From contig NZ_FXWI01000001.1 of assembly GCF_900177765.1 (NCBI RefSeq), positions 620,001 to 684,000 on the forward strand: a DNA stretch of 64,000 nt, read 5' to 3'. Under the pieces are notes generated by a model. That model was not told where the DNA came from, made no database searches, and saw only the letters and a program-made list of their open reading frames with translations. Numbering within the stretch: position 1 is the stretch's first letter; each line of letters opens with the position of its first letter. Of the stretch, positions 1-7,463 are shown piece after piece. A program made the translations under genes and the position numbers. Source of the stretch: Agreia sp. VKM Ac-1783 (GTDB lineage Bacteria > Actinomycetota > Actinomycetes > Actinomycetales > Microbacteriaceae).

Positions 1-621
1 TCGCTCACCCACGACCGCGATGTCTTCTCGATCGACGAGATGGTCGCGGCGTTCGACGTGAAAGACGTCAATCCGAACCCCGCGCGCTTCGACCTGAAGA
101 AGGCGGAGTCGATCAACGGCGACCACATCCGCATGCTCGCCAGCGTCGATTTCGCGGCCCGCACGATTCCTTATCTCGTGCGCGACGGCATCCTGACCGA
201 GCCTCTCGACGATGACCAGGAGCAGCTGCTGCTGAAGGCCGCGCCGCTGGTTCAGGAGCGCATGGCGCTGCTCGGTGAAGCGCCGGCCATGCTCGGCTTC
301 CTGTTCCGTCCGGGCACCGAGCTCGAATACCAGCCGGATGCCCTGGCCAGCCTTCCCGAGAACACCGGGCTCGTGCTGAGTGCGGCGCTGAACGCTCTCG
401 AACTGGTCGAGGAGAGCAACTGGAACGCCGCCGAGATCCAGGCTGCACTGCAGGCGGCGCTGATCGACGGCCTCTCGCTCAAGCCGCGCGTGGCCTACGG
501 GCCCCTTCGTGTCGCCGCCTCGGGACGCAAGATCTCGCCGCCCCTTTTCGAATCGTTCGAGCTGCTCGGCAAGGCCGAGTCGATCGCGCGCATAGACCGC
601 CTCTCGAGTCGGCTGGCCTAG
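1..621 (+). CDS. gltX: Glutamyl-tRNA synthetase, C-terminal part (5' truncated by window)
   Basis: Charges tRNA-Glu with glutamate in the cytoplasm. The reading frame is open from base 1, so only the last 206 residues are present. They match the anticodon-binding alpha-helical domain of bacterial GltX, including FSIDEMVAAFD, NPARFDLKK and the C-terminal stretch GPLRVAASGRKISPPLFES. The catalytic Rossmann domain (HIGH, KMSKS) lies outside the window. The next gene starts three bases after the stop, so the two may be cotranscribed. In many actinobacteria gltX lies just before the leuCD block. Here about 30 kb of other genes separates them. Confidence 0.95.
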   Translation, partial: SLTHDRDVFSIDEMVAAFDVKDVNPNPARFDLKKAESINGDHIRMLASVDFAARTIPYLVRDGILTEPLDDDQEQLLLKAAPLVQERMALLGEAPAMLGFLFRPGTELEYQPDALASLPENTGLVLSAALNALELVEESNWNAAEIQAALQAALIDGLSLKPRVAYGPLRVAASGRKISPPLFESFELLGKAESIARIDRLSSRLA

Positions 622-624
622 CCC

Positions 625-1614
625 ATGATCGAGATCTCGCGGCCTAAAGCTGTAGCGCCTGTCGAAGGGCACATCGACTGCGTGATCATCGGAGCGGGAC
701 CGGCGGGTATGTCAGCCGGGCTCAACCTCGTGCGCGCACGCCGCACGGTTCTGCTCATCGACAGCAATCGACCCCGTCACTCGGCGACCCTCAAGAGCCA
801 CGGTTTTCTCACGCGCGACGGCGTCTCGCCGCTCGAGCTGCGCAAGACGGGCCGGGCCGAGTTCGAGTCCTACCCCATGGCGTCGTTCCAGCAGGCGCTG
901 GTCACGAGCGTCGCGGTGTCGGATGCGGCGGGCACGCCCGCGGAAGAGTTGAGAGGCCGACCCGAGTACCGGGTGCAGGCGTCTGCGATCCGAGGGGGCG
1001 GATCGGTCGACGTCACCGCGTCGGCCGTGCTGATCGCCTCCGGTCTCAGCGAGACGCTTCCTGCGCTGCCCAGCGTTCGCGCCTATTACGGATCGAGCCT
1101 GCACAGCTGCGTGGAGTGCGACGGCTTCGAGAAGAGCGACGAGCCGCTCGCTCTGATCGGCGAGAGCGACGATCTGGCCGAGCGTGCGCTGCTGATCTCG
1201 CAGTGGTCGAGCGATCTCATCGTGTTCACCAACGGAGTCGGAACCGTCTCTGAAGCCGACGAGGCGGCCCTGGCCGCGCGCGGCATCCGGGTGGAGCGGC
1301 GCGTCATCGCCGACGTCGTGGGCGACCGTAACGGGCTCACGGGGGTGCAGCTGGCCGACGGCGAGGTGATTCCGCGCACGGGCGGCTTCATCCGGCCTCT
1401 GTGGGAGACGAAGCTGGAGTACGCGTCGACGCTGCAGATTCCTGAGACGGCCGACGGGTGGATCGAGGCCGACGCCGACGGACGCACTGCTGTGGCCGGG
1501 ATCTACGCGGCGGGCGACGTGGTTCCTCCGGGGCCGCACCAGCTGATCGTGGCGGCCGGCGAGGGCGCGCGCGCCGCGGCCGTGATCAACCGCTACCTGA
1601 TCGGATCGCTGTAG
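625..1614 (+). CDS. Thioredoxin-reductase-like FAD-dependent oxidoreductase
   Basis: 329 residues, the usual length for low-molecular-weight thioredoxin-reductase-like flavoproteins. The FAD-binding GxGxxG is GAGPAG at residues 23-28. The FAD ribityl motif near the C-terminus is IYAAGDVV, about residue 292. A CxxC redox pair (CVEC, residues 162-165) sits where TrxR has its dithiol. The second nucleotide site reads ALIGESDD (from about residue 176) and lacks the usual GxGxxA, so NADPH may not be the electron donor. This resembles flavin-dependent dithiol oxidases, but that is inference. ATG lies three bases after the gltX stop. The substrate is unknown. Confidence 0.8.
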   Translation: MIEISRPKAVAPVEGHIDCVIIGAGPAGMSAGLNLVRARRTVLLIDSNRPRHSATLKSHGFLTRDGVSPLELRKTGRAEFESYPMASFQQALVTSVAVSDAAGTPAEELRGRPEYRVQASAIRGGGSVDVTASAVLIASGLSETLPALPSVRAYYGSSLHSCVECDGFEKSDEPLALIGESDDLAERALLISQWSSDLIVFTNGVGTVSEADEAALAARGIRVERRVIADVVGDRNGLTGVQLADGEVIPRTGGFIRPLWETKLEYASTLQIPETADGWIEADADGRTAVAGIYAAGDVVPPGPHQLIVAAGEGARAAAVINRYLIGSL

Positions 1615-1620
1615 GGCGGC

Positions 1621-1672
1621 TCGTTCCCTGAGCTCGTCGAAGGGTATCCGTGTCGACAAGCTCGACGAACGA
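1621..1672. repeat. REP-like inverted repeat
   Basis: An imperfect palindrome just after the flavoprotein stop. Arms GAGCTCGTCGA (1630-1640) and TCGACAAGCTC (1653-1663) match at 10 of 11 positions and are flanked by TCGTT and AACGA. The core CCTGAGCTCGTCGAAGG is of the type of short dispersed repeat I recall from Microbacteriaceae. It may act as a transcript end. Confidence 0.5.
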
Positions 1673-1745
1673 ATCGGCTCGGTTTGAGTGCTGCCCCTGC
1701 GTAGGCTAGTGTTGACTCTCGGTCAGGGCTTCGGTTCTGATGCGG

Positions 1746-1817
1746 TGGGGTATGGTGTAATTGGCAACACGGAAGATTCTGATTCTTTTGTTCTTGGTTC
1801 GAGTCCAGGTACCCCAG
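1746..1817 (+). tRNA. tRNA-Gln (anticodon CTG)
   Basis: A cloverleaf can be drawn. The acceptor stem is TGGGGTA with TACCCCA. The D arm contains TGGTGTAATTGGC. The anticodon arm is GAAGA / TTCTGAT / TCTTT, giving anticodon CTG, and the T arm contains GGTTCGAGTCC. Length is 72 nt and the discriminator base is G. CCA is not encoded (the DNA reads GCAG after the stem). Confidence 0.93.
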
Positions 1818-1823
1818 CAGTAG

Positions 1824-1861
1824 AGGCCCGCAGTTCACACGAACTGGTCGGGCCTTTTTTG
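1824..1861 (+). terminator. Rho-independent terminator after tRNA-Gln
   Basis: The outer stem AGGCCCG/CGGGCCT encloses an inner stem CAGTTC/GAACTG, followed by a run of T (1855-1860). Confidence 0.85.
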
Positions 1862-1902
1862 TTGGACTCGTTGCCTCGACGTGCGAGAGACGGATACACG
1901 AC

Positions 1903-2847
1903 GTGGACGGGTACGCGAGGCCGAAGCTCCTGACATCAGCTCCTTCTGACGTCGTCGACTACGTTTGCGAGACCGTGGGCGGTCGCATCCTTCGCGAAGA
2001 GCCCGCGTCTGACGGCTTCACACCGAGCGTGGCGTCGGTCGTCGTCGCCGACGGTGACCGGCAGGTCTTCGTGAAAGCCGGGCCTGCGTCCGATGATGGC
2101 GGGCAGGCCGTTCGCACCGGCGCCGAACTCTCCGAAGTCATCACGGACCTCGCTCCGGCACTCATCGGCTGGGCCGAGCGCGGGGGATGGTACGTCGCGG
2201 TCTACGAGCGGCTCGCCGGAGCTGCCGTGGAGCACTGGGAGAGCGGCGACCTCGCGGAGCTGGCTTCGCTTGCCGCCACCATGCGCGAGCGGCTGAACCC
2301 GAGTCCGATCGTCGACACCGAACCCTTCGCCGATGCGTTCGCGCCGCTCCTGGGTGCGTGGAGAGCGTTGGTCGAGCCGGGCGATTCCAGGCGTGAGACG
2401 GTCGAGCATGTGCGTACGCGAAAGGTGCCGTATGGACTGCGAGCCGAGACGCTTGCAGAGCTCGAGTCCGATTGGTTCCGGTCTCTGCGTGCGGGCTCCG
2501 CTCTGCAGCACGGCGACATCCGACGCGACAACGTTATGCGTGAGCCATCCGGTCGGTTGCGACTCGTCGACTGGACCCACCGCTGGACGGCGCCGGGATG
2601 GGCCGACTGGGTGAGACTCGTGCCCGATCTCGCCGCCGATGGTCTCGACCCGCAGCTCGCTTTCGAGGCAATCGCGGGGAGTGACGCGAACGAGCACGAG
2701 GTGAACGTCATGCTCGCCGGTCTGGCCGGGCGCTGTTGGAGAGACGGGTATCTCGATGCAGTACCAGGATTGCCCCAGCTGCGACCCATGCAGCGACTCC
2801 AAGGCGACATGACGCTGAGGTGGCTGGCCCAGCGGGGCGTGCAGTAG
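1903..2847 (+). CDS. Phosphotransferase family protein (APH/choline-kinase-like fold)
   Basis: 314 residues from a GTG. The kinase-like signatures of the APH family are present: a lysine in VFVKAG (K58), the catalytic loop HGDIRRDN (H203, D205, N210) and the metal-binding aspartate in LVDW (D223). No membrane segment or signal peptide is visible. The family phosphorylates small molecules such as aminoglycosides, macrolides, choline or sugars. Nothing here identifies the substrate, and resistance should not be assumed. The gene is a single unit between the tRNA-Gln terminator and a convergent lipoprotein gene. Confidence 0.75.
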   Translation: MDGYARPKLLTSAPSDVVDYVCETVGGRILREEPASDGFTPSVASVVVADGDRQVFVKAGPASDDGGQAVRTGAELSEVITDLAPALIGWAERGGWYVAVYERLAGAAVEHWESGDLAELASLAATMRERLNPSPIVDTEPFADAFAPLLGAWRALVEPGDSRRETVEHVRTRKVPYGLRAETLAELESDWFRSLRAGSALQHGDIRRDNVMREPSGRLRLVDWTHRWTAPGWADWVRLVPDLAADGLDPQLAFEAIAGSDANEHEVNVMLAGLAGRCWRDGYLDAVPGLPQLRPMQRLQGDMTLRWLAQRGVQ

Positions 2848-2867
2848 TCGCCGTCGGCGTCGCCTGC

Positions 2868-3527
2868 TCAGTCGATCCAGAGCACGATGCCGGTTGTGCC
2901 CGAGAGTACGGCGGCGGTGCCGGCCCGGATGGCGTCGGCGCAGCGCTCCGGGCTGAACGAACTCTCGTCGAAGACCGTGGCAGAGCCGAGGCCCTCTCCC
3001 CGAAAGCCGGCTCCCGACCATTCGACCGCGGTGACGTTGTAAGTGGGCTCCGCGAGTTCGGCGCCGAGCACCAGGAACGGCACATCGAGGTGGTTCGGGG
3101 TCACGGTCGAGAGGGGATCGATGAGATCCTCACCGGCGGTGACGATCAATTCGGGGTTCATCTCCATGGCCTCGACGATTCCGTCGATCGGGTCGGAGCC
3201 TGCCTCGACCCGGCGCAGGTCGACATCCGATGCCTGAGCCCACTCGGTGACTGCTGTGGAGAGCCTCTGTGTCGTGAGGTCGTCGCCGGAGGTGAGGAGC
3301 ACCACGCGGTATCCGGGTGAGGGCCGCACATCAGCCCACGACCCGACTTCCGGGTTCACCGTCGCCTCGGGCGAGGGTGTGATGTCGGGCATGAACCCGG
3401 CCCCCGGGGTGCCGATCGGCGTGGTCGCCGGCAGCGGGGATTTCCAGTCCGCGCTCGCGCATCCTGCGAGGCCCAAGACGAGCGATGCCGCTGCGGCAAC
3501 GGCGAGAAGGTGGGCTCGAGGCGGCAC
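2868..3527 (-). CDS. Putative lipoprotein of unknown function (periplasmic-binding-like)
   Basis: 219 residues from a GTG at 3527 that is preceded by AAGGAA at good spacing. A longer frame from 3566 exists but lacks this site. The N-terminus is a lipoprotein signal ending in LAGC (lipidated Cys at residue 23), followed by a Pro/Thr-rich linker. The body has alternating strand/helix pieces (YRVVLLTSGDD, PELIVTAGEDLI, VPFLVLGAEL). These recall the BMP/type-1 periplasmic-binding fold, but I cannot assign a ligand. It is convergent with the phosphotransferase gene (20 nt between stops). Confidence 0.6.
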   Translation of the reverse strand: MPPRAHLLAVAAAASLVLGLAGCASADWKSPLPATTPIGTPGAGFMPDITPSPEATVNPEVGSWADVRPSPGYRVVLLTSGDDLTTQRLSTAVTEWAQASDVDLRRVEAGSDPIDGIVEAMEMNPELIVTAGEDLIDPLSTVTPNHLDVPFLVLGAELAEPTYNVTAVEWSGAGFRGEGLGSATVFDESSFSPERCADAIRAGTAAVLSGTTGIVLWID

Positions 3528-3675
3528 GGGGTTCCTTGTGAACGAGGGAAAGGTCGACTGAAGCATGCCTCAGCGTGGTGTCGAGGTGGTTGCGAACGAG
3601 CCCCTTTTTGGCAAACGTTGCGCAGTCCCGGGGCTCGGGTCCGGCGCCGTCGCCTCGATAGCACAGGGTGTTTGC

Positions 3676-3693
3676 CTGAGTGACAGGACTCAG
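3676..3693. promoter_or_regulatory. Inverted repeat CTGAGT-N6-ACTCAG, possible operator
   Basis: A perfect 6+6 bp dyad lies in the 279-bp gap between the divergent lipoprotein and metallophosphoesterase genes. No regulator is assigned. The rest of the gap shows no gene. Confidence 0.3.
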
Positions 3694-3806
3694 AACACCG
3701 GCTGTTAAGCCAGAGGAAATCTTCAGCCTCGACAGTTCTCGTTGGGCCCATCTGTCATGGCCTCGCACCGCCCCCTCTTTCTACATTCCTACAGAACGGA
3801 AGACTC

Positions 3807-5777
3807 ATGCTTCTGGCAGTCCCCACCCGGCCGAGCGGCCGAGCAGCCCTGTGGCTCTCCGCCGCAGCGGTCAGCGCGGCTCTGGTCCTCGGCGGTTCCC
3901 TCGCCGGCCCGACCGTCGCGTATGCGGCCGACACCGCCTCCTACACCGGGATCGTGCTCGGCGTCGGCTCGGACGAGGCGCAGCGCAATATCAGCTGGTA
4001 CTCCACGGCCGACACCGCCCAGCTCGTGCAGCTCGCTCCGAGCTCAGCTCTGGTCAACGGCGACTTCGTCACCTCGGTCACCACGTTCGCCGCATCCGGA
4101 GCCGCGAACACGACCACCACCGGCTTCAACCGCCACGCCACTCTGTCCGGGCTCGCGGAGAACACGCAGTACTCCTACCGCGTCGGCTCCGACGGCAACT
4201 GGTCGACCACCTACTCGTTCAAGACGCAGTCCTTCGAGGGCGACTTCGACTTCCTGTTCTTCGGCGACCCGCAGATCGGATCGTCGGGCAACGTGGCGAA
4301 GGATCAGGCGGGCTGGGTCGACACCATGAACGTCGCTCTCTCCGCGAACCCGAACGCCGAACTGCTCGTATCGGGCGGCGACCAGGTCGAGACCGCGAAC
4401 ACCGAGCCGCAGTGGGACGCCTTCATGGCTCCCGATCAGCTGCGCCAGTACCCCTGGGCTGCAACGATCGGCAACCACGACGTGGGCGGCAAGGCCTACG
4501 AGCAGCACTTCTACACGCCCAACACCGACCGCTCCGCGGCGTACTACCGCAACGGCAACACGGCGACTGATTCGGGCGGCGACTACTGGTACATCTACAA
4601 GGATGTGCTCTTCATCGACCTGAACAGCAACAGCTACAACTCGGCCACCGGTGGCGGAGACGCGGCGCACGTGCAGTACGTCACCGACGTCGTCAACGCC
4701 CACGGCGCCGACGCGAAGTACACCGTGCTCACCTACCACCACTCGATCTACTCTGCCGCCGACCACGCGAAGGATGCCGACAACAAGGTGCGCCGCGTCG
4801 ACTTCCCCAGCACCTTCTCGAAGCTGGGCGTCGACCTCGTTCTGCAGGGACACGACCATGTCTACACCCGCAGCTACGAGATCGCGAACGGCGAGAAGGC
4901 CAACCCCGACGAGCAGCCTGGTCAGAACGACGTGTTCGTGGGTGAGGGCGGCGTCATCTACATGACTGCGAACTCGGCCTCCGGTTCGAAGTACTATGAC
5001 ATCACTGCACCCGACAACAGCGGCACCAGTGGGGCCGGCAACGGCGCAGACCCTCTGAACCCGAGCAACTACTGGTACAACTCCGTCGAGAACCAGGAGC
5101 ACGTGCGCAGCTACGTCAAGGTGCAGGTCAAGGCCGACGCGCTCGTGGTCGAGGGTATCCGCGCGGGAACGTGTGACGCGCCCAACGCGGCGGTCGAGCT
5201 CGGCAAGGTGGGCTGGTGTGGCACGGCGGGCAGCAACACACCCATCGACGGCGTCGGCTCGCTCATCGACTCGGTGACCATCCACCCGTACCACGGTGAC
5301 GGTGAAGACATCCAGGTCGCTGTTCCGGCCGCTGCTCCCGGCGAGTTCGGCTGGACGATCAACGGCCAGAACGGCCTCGTCGATCTTGGCACCGCGCAGG
5401 AGAAGAACGGCGCGTTCGAGGCGGCCGGCGAGATCAACCCGATCAAGGTGGCCGACACCCGCTCGTCGCTGTCTCCATGGTCGCTGACCGCTGTGCTCGG
5501 CGACTTCACCGACGGCGACAAGACCTTCTCCGGCAGCTACATGGGCTGGGCTCCGAAAGTCGTCACCGACGGGGCGGGCGCAGTCGCAGGCACCTCTGTG
5601 GCATCGGGCTTCGACGGTGGCAAAGGTTTGTCGGTCGACCGAGTGCTCGGCTCCGGCGCCCAGAACCACCCCAAGGGCGAGGGAATTCTCGGGGCGGATC
5701 TCGACCTGAAGCTCCCTGCCGACACCGCCAAGGGTAACTACCGCGCCACCCTGACCCTCACCGCTCTGGCTGGCTGA
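3807..5777 (+). CDS. Secreted metallophosphoesterase with C-terminal WxL-like domain
   Basis: 656 residues. A signal peptide covers about residues 1-41. A fibronectin-III-like domain follows (about 45-140), as in purple acid phosphatases. The metallophosphoesterase domain (about 147-400) has all metal-ligand blocks: GDPQ (D154), GGDQ (D192), GNHD (222-225), a His pair at 311-312 and GHDH (348-351). The last 150 residues are a beta-rich domain with PWSL (W558, L560) and YRATLTLT near the end, matching the paired motifs of WxL cell-wall-binding domains. It therefore probably hydrolyses phosphate esters while held on the cell surface. The downstream DUF916 gene supports the WxL reading. Confidence 0.8.
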   Translation: MLLAVPTRPSGRAALWLSAAAVSAALVLGGSLAGPTVAYAADTASYTGIVLGVGSDEAQRNISWYSTADTAQLVQLAPSSALVNGDFVTSVTTFAASGAANTTTTGFNRHATLSGLAENTQYSYRVGSDGNWSTTYSFKTQSFEGDFDFLFFGDPQIGSSGNVAKDQAGWVDTMNVALSANPNAELLVSGGDQVETANTEPQWDAFMAPDQLRQYPWAATIGNHDVGGKAYEQHFYTPNTDRSAAYYRNGNTATDSGGDYWYIYKDVLFIDLNSNSYNSATGGGDAAHVQYVTDVVNAHGADAKYTVLTYHHSIYSAADHAKDADNKVRRVDFPSTFSKLGVDLVLQGHDHVYTRSYEIANGEKANPDEQPGQNDVFVGEGGVIYMTANSASGSKYYDITAPDNSGTSGAGNGADPLNPSNYWYNSVENQEHVRSYVKVQVKADALVVEGIRAGTCDAPNAAVELGKVGWCGTAGSNTPIDGVGSLIDSVTIHPYHGDGEDIQVAVPAAAPGEFGWTINGQNGLVDLGTAQEKNGAFEAAGEINPIKVADTRSSLSPWSLTAVLGDFTDGDKTFSGSYMGWAPKVVTDGAGAVAGTSVASGFDGGKGLSVDRVLGSGAQNHPKGEGILGADLDLKLPADTAKGNYRATLTLTALAG

Positions 5778-5797
5778 CGCTGAGCTGAGTACACCAC

Positions 5798-5836
5798 GTC
5801 CGTGGGGGGAAGGACCTGTTCTTTCTCCCCGCGGAC
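5798..5836. terminator. Hairpin between the WxL phosphoesterase and DUF916 genes
   Basis: GTCCGTGGGG pairs with CCCCGCGGAC (one T.G pair). No T run follows, so it may be an attenuating or processing structure rather than a full terminator. Confidence 0.4.
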
Positions 5837-5881
5837 ATACCGCTTTTCGCCCTATCATCACCCTCACACCGAAGGCCTCCT

Positions 5882-6970
5882 GTGAACCCACGCTCCGTCT
5901 CCGCCCGCCCACGGCCCCGCATCCGCGCGGTGTCCACCGCGGCGCTTGCTGCGCTCCTCGTCTTGTCGCCCCTAGCCGCACCCGCGATGGCGGCTGATAC
6001 CGACCCCGTGACCTGGACGGTGCGAACCGCGTCCAATGAGTACGGCTCGGAGAGAACCAACTACAGCTACACGATCGATCCCGGAGGCACCATCTACGAC
6101 TCGATCGTGATCGCCAACCACGGAGTCGACCCCGTGGAGCTGGGGGTTTACGCGTCCGACGGTTCGACGTCGGAAGACGGGCAGCTTTCGCTGCTGGTCG
6201 CCGGAGAGGAGTCGCACGGCGTGGGCGCCTGGATCACCACGGAGAACCCGTCGGTCACGGTCGCGGCCGGCGAGACCGCGACGGTGCCGTTTACGGTCGC
6301 CGTTCCGGCCGACGCGACTCCCGGTGACTACGCGGGCGGCGTGGTCACCTCACTGACCGTGCCTGACGCCGACGCGGGCGTCAATGTCGACCGTCGGCTC
6401 GGCATCCGGGTGAATCTGCGGGTGGGCGGCGAGATCGCGCCGGCGCTGGCAGTGGAGGACATGGCCGTCTCCTGGGGTGGCGGTCTCAATCCATTCGCCG
6501 GTGGCGACGCCACGGTGACGTACACCCTGCACAACTCGGGCAACGCGGCCATTTCGGCCCAGCCGGCAACGCATCTCAGCGGGCCCTTCGGCATGTTCGG
6601 CACGGATGCGCCCGCCGTCGACGAGGTACCCGAATTGCTGCCCGGCGAGTCGTGGACGCAGACGGTGACGCTGCCCGGGGTGGCTCCGCTGTTCGCGCTT
6701 CTCGCGTCGACCACGGTCACGCCGTTGGTTCTGGATGCCTCCGGTTCCACGTCGCCGATCGCCGATGTCTCTGGCGCCGCGGGCGGCCCAGCGATCCCGT
6801 GGACACTGCTCGTGATCGTGCTGCTGGTGGCCGCCGTCGTGTTCTTCGTGTTCCGTACACGCGGCGTGCGCAAGAAGTCGGCCGAGAAGCGCCGGGAGGC
6901 CGAGGTCGACGCGGCCGTCGCGAAGGCGCTCGAGCAGGAGCGAGCGAAGGCCGGCGCCGCAGCCGAGTAG
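5882..6970 (+). CDS. DUF916-type (WxL-partner) membrane-anchored surface protein
   Basis: 362 residues from a GTG preceded by AAGG. The signal peptide covers about residues 1-38. The ectodomain begins TWTVRTASNEYG and contains DPGGTIYDSIVIANHG, SVTVAAGETATVPFTV and TPGDYAGGVV. This is the pattern of the DUF916 domain that accompanies WxL proteins in Firmicute csc clusters. A transmembrane helix (about 300-322) is followed by a charged cytoplasmic tail rich in Lys, Glu and Ala. By analogy it would be the peptidoglycan- or membrane-anchored partner of WxL-domain proteins. It lies 104 nt behind the WxL-tagged phosphoesterase on the same strand. Confidence 0.7.
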   Translation: MNPRSVSARPRPRIRAVSTAALAALLVLSPLAAPAMAADTDPVTWTVRTASNEYGSERTNYSYTIDPGGTIYDSIVIANHGVDPVELGVYASDGSTSEDGQLSLLVAGEESHGVGAWITTENPSVTVAAGETATVPFTVAVPADATPGDYAGGVVTSLTVPDADAGVNVDRRLGIRVNLRVGGEIAPALAVEDMAVSWGGGLNPFAGGDATVTYTLHNSGNAAISAQPATHLSGPFGMFGTDAPAVDEVPELLPGESWTQTVTLPGVAPLFALLASTTVTPLVLDASGSTSPIADVSGAAGGPAIPWTLLVIVLLVAAVVFFVFRTRGVRKKSAEKRREAEVDAAVAKALEQERAKAGAAAE

Positions 6971-6980
6971 CCGTAAGCGA

Positions 6981-7018
6981 AGAAGGGCCCCGCCGGTCGT
7001 GATCGGCGGGGCCCTTCT
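6981..7018. terminator. Strong bidirectional terminator
   Basis: A perfect 15-bp stem AGAAGGGCCCCGCCG / CGGCGGGGCCCTTCT with an 8-nt loop lies between the convergent DUF916 and LPXTG genes. Confidence 0.85.
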
Positions 7019-7049
7019 GCGTCAGAGGACGAACTCCATCGATCGGGGA

Positions 7050-7463
7050 TCAGCTCGCGCGCTGACGGGTTCGACGGTGGCGTGCCGCGATCAACACGGT
7101 GCCCGCGACGGACATGCCCAGTGCCAGCAGGGTACCGGGCCACAGTGACGACCAGTCGACACCGGTGTCGGGGAGTTCGCCGGTGGCACCGCCGTGGTGG
7201 AGGGCTGGAGCGGGTGCCGGAGTCGGCGCCTCGGTCGGAGTAGCAGTGGGGGAGCTCGTCGGAGGACTTTCCGAGTGATCAGGGATGCTCACTCCGATTT
7301 CTTCGGACTGGGAGGATGCCGGGTCGTCGTCGGTGAACGCGAATACCGTCGCGGCGGGCGCGAGGAGTGCGACCGCCAGCACGAGGGCTCCGATTCCGCG
7401 CAGCGGGGCTGCGATGCGCTGACGGAGCCGTCTCATCATCGGATTTGCTGACGGGGAGTTCAC
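7050..7463 (-). CDS. Small LPXTG-anchored surface protein
   Basis: 137 residues from a GTG that overlaps the stop of the upstream HupE-like gene as GTGA, so translation is probably coupled. An ATG at 7439 is an alternative start. A signal peptide (to about residue 42) is followed by a Ser/Thr/Pro/Ala-rich stalk. The sorting signal is LPDTG (97-101), then a hydrophobic helix and the basic tail RHRRTRQR. Sortase would attach it to the wall. In Firmicute csc clusters a small LPXTG protein accompanies WxL and DUF916 proteins, and this gene is convergent with exactly such a pair. Confidence 0.75.
   Translation of the reverse strand: MNSPSANPMMRRLRQRIAAPLRGIGALVLAVALLAPAATVFAFTDDDPASSQSEEIGVSIPDHSESPPTSSPTATPTEAPTPAPAPALHHGGATGELPDTGVDWSSLWPGTLLALGMSVAGTVLIAARHRRTRQRAS

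Noticed and set aside
1903-2847. Aminoglycoside resistance gene
   Set aside because: Only the general APH fold motifs are present, so specific drug resistance cannot be claimed.
4044-5981. A 645-codon minus-strand frame
   Set aside because: Antisense to the metallophosphoesterase, whose catalytic motifs are complete.
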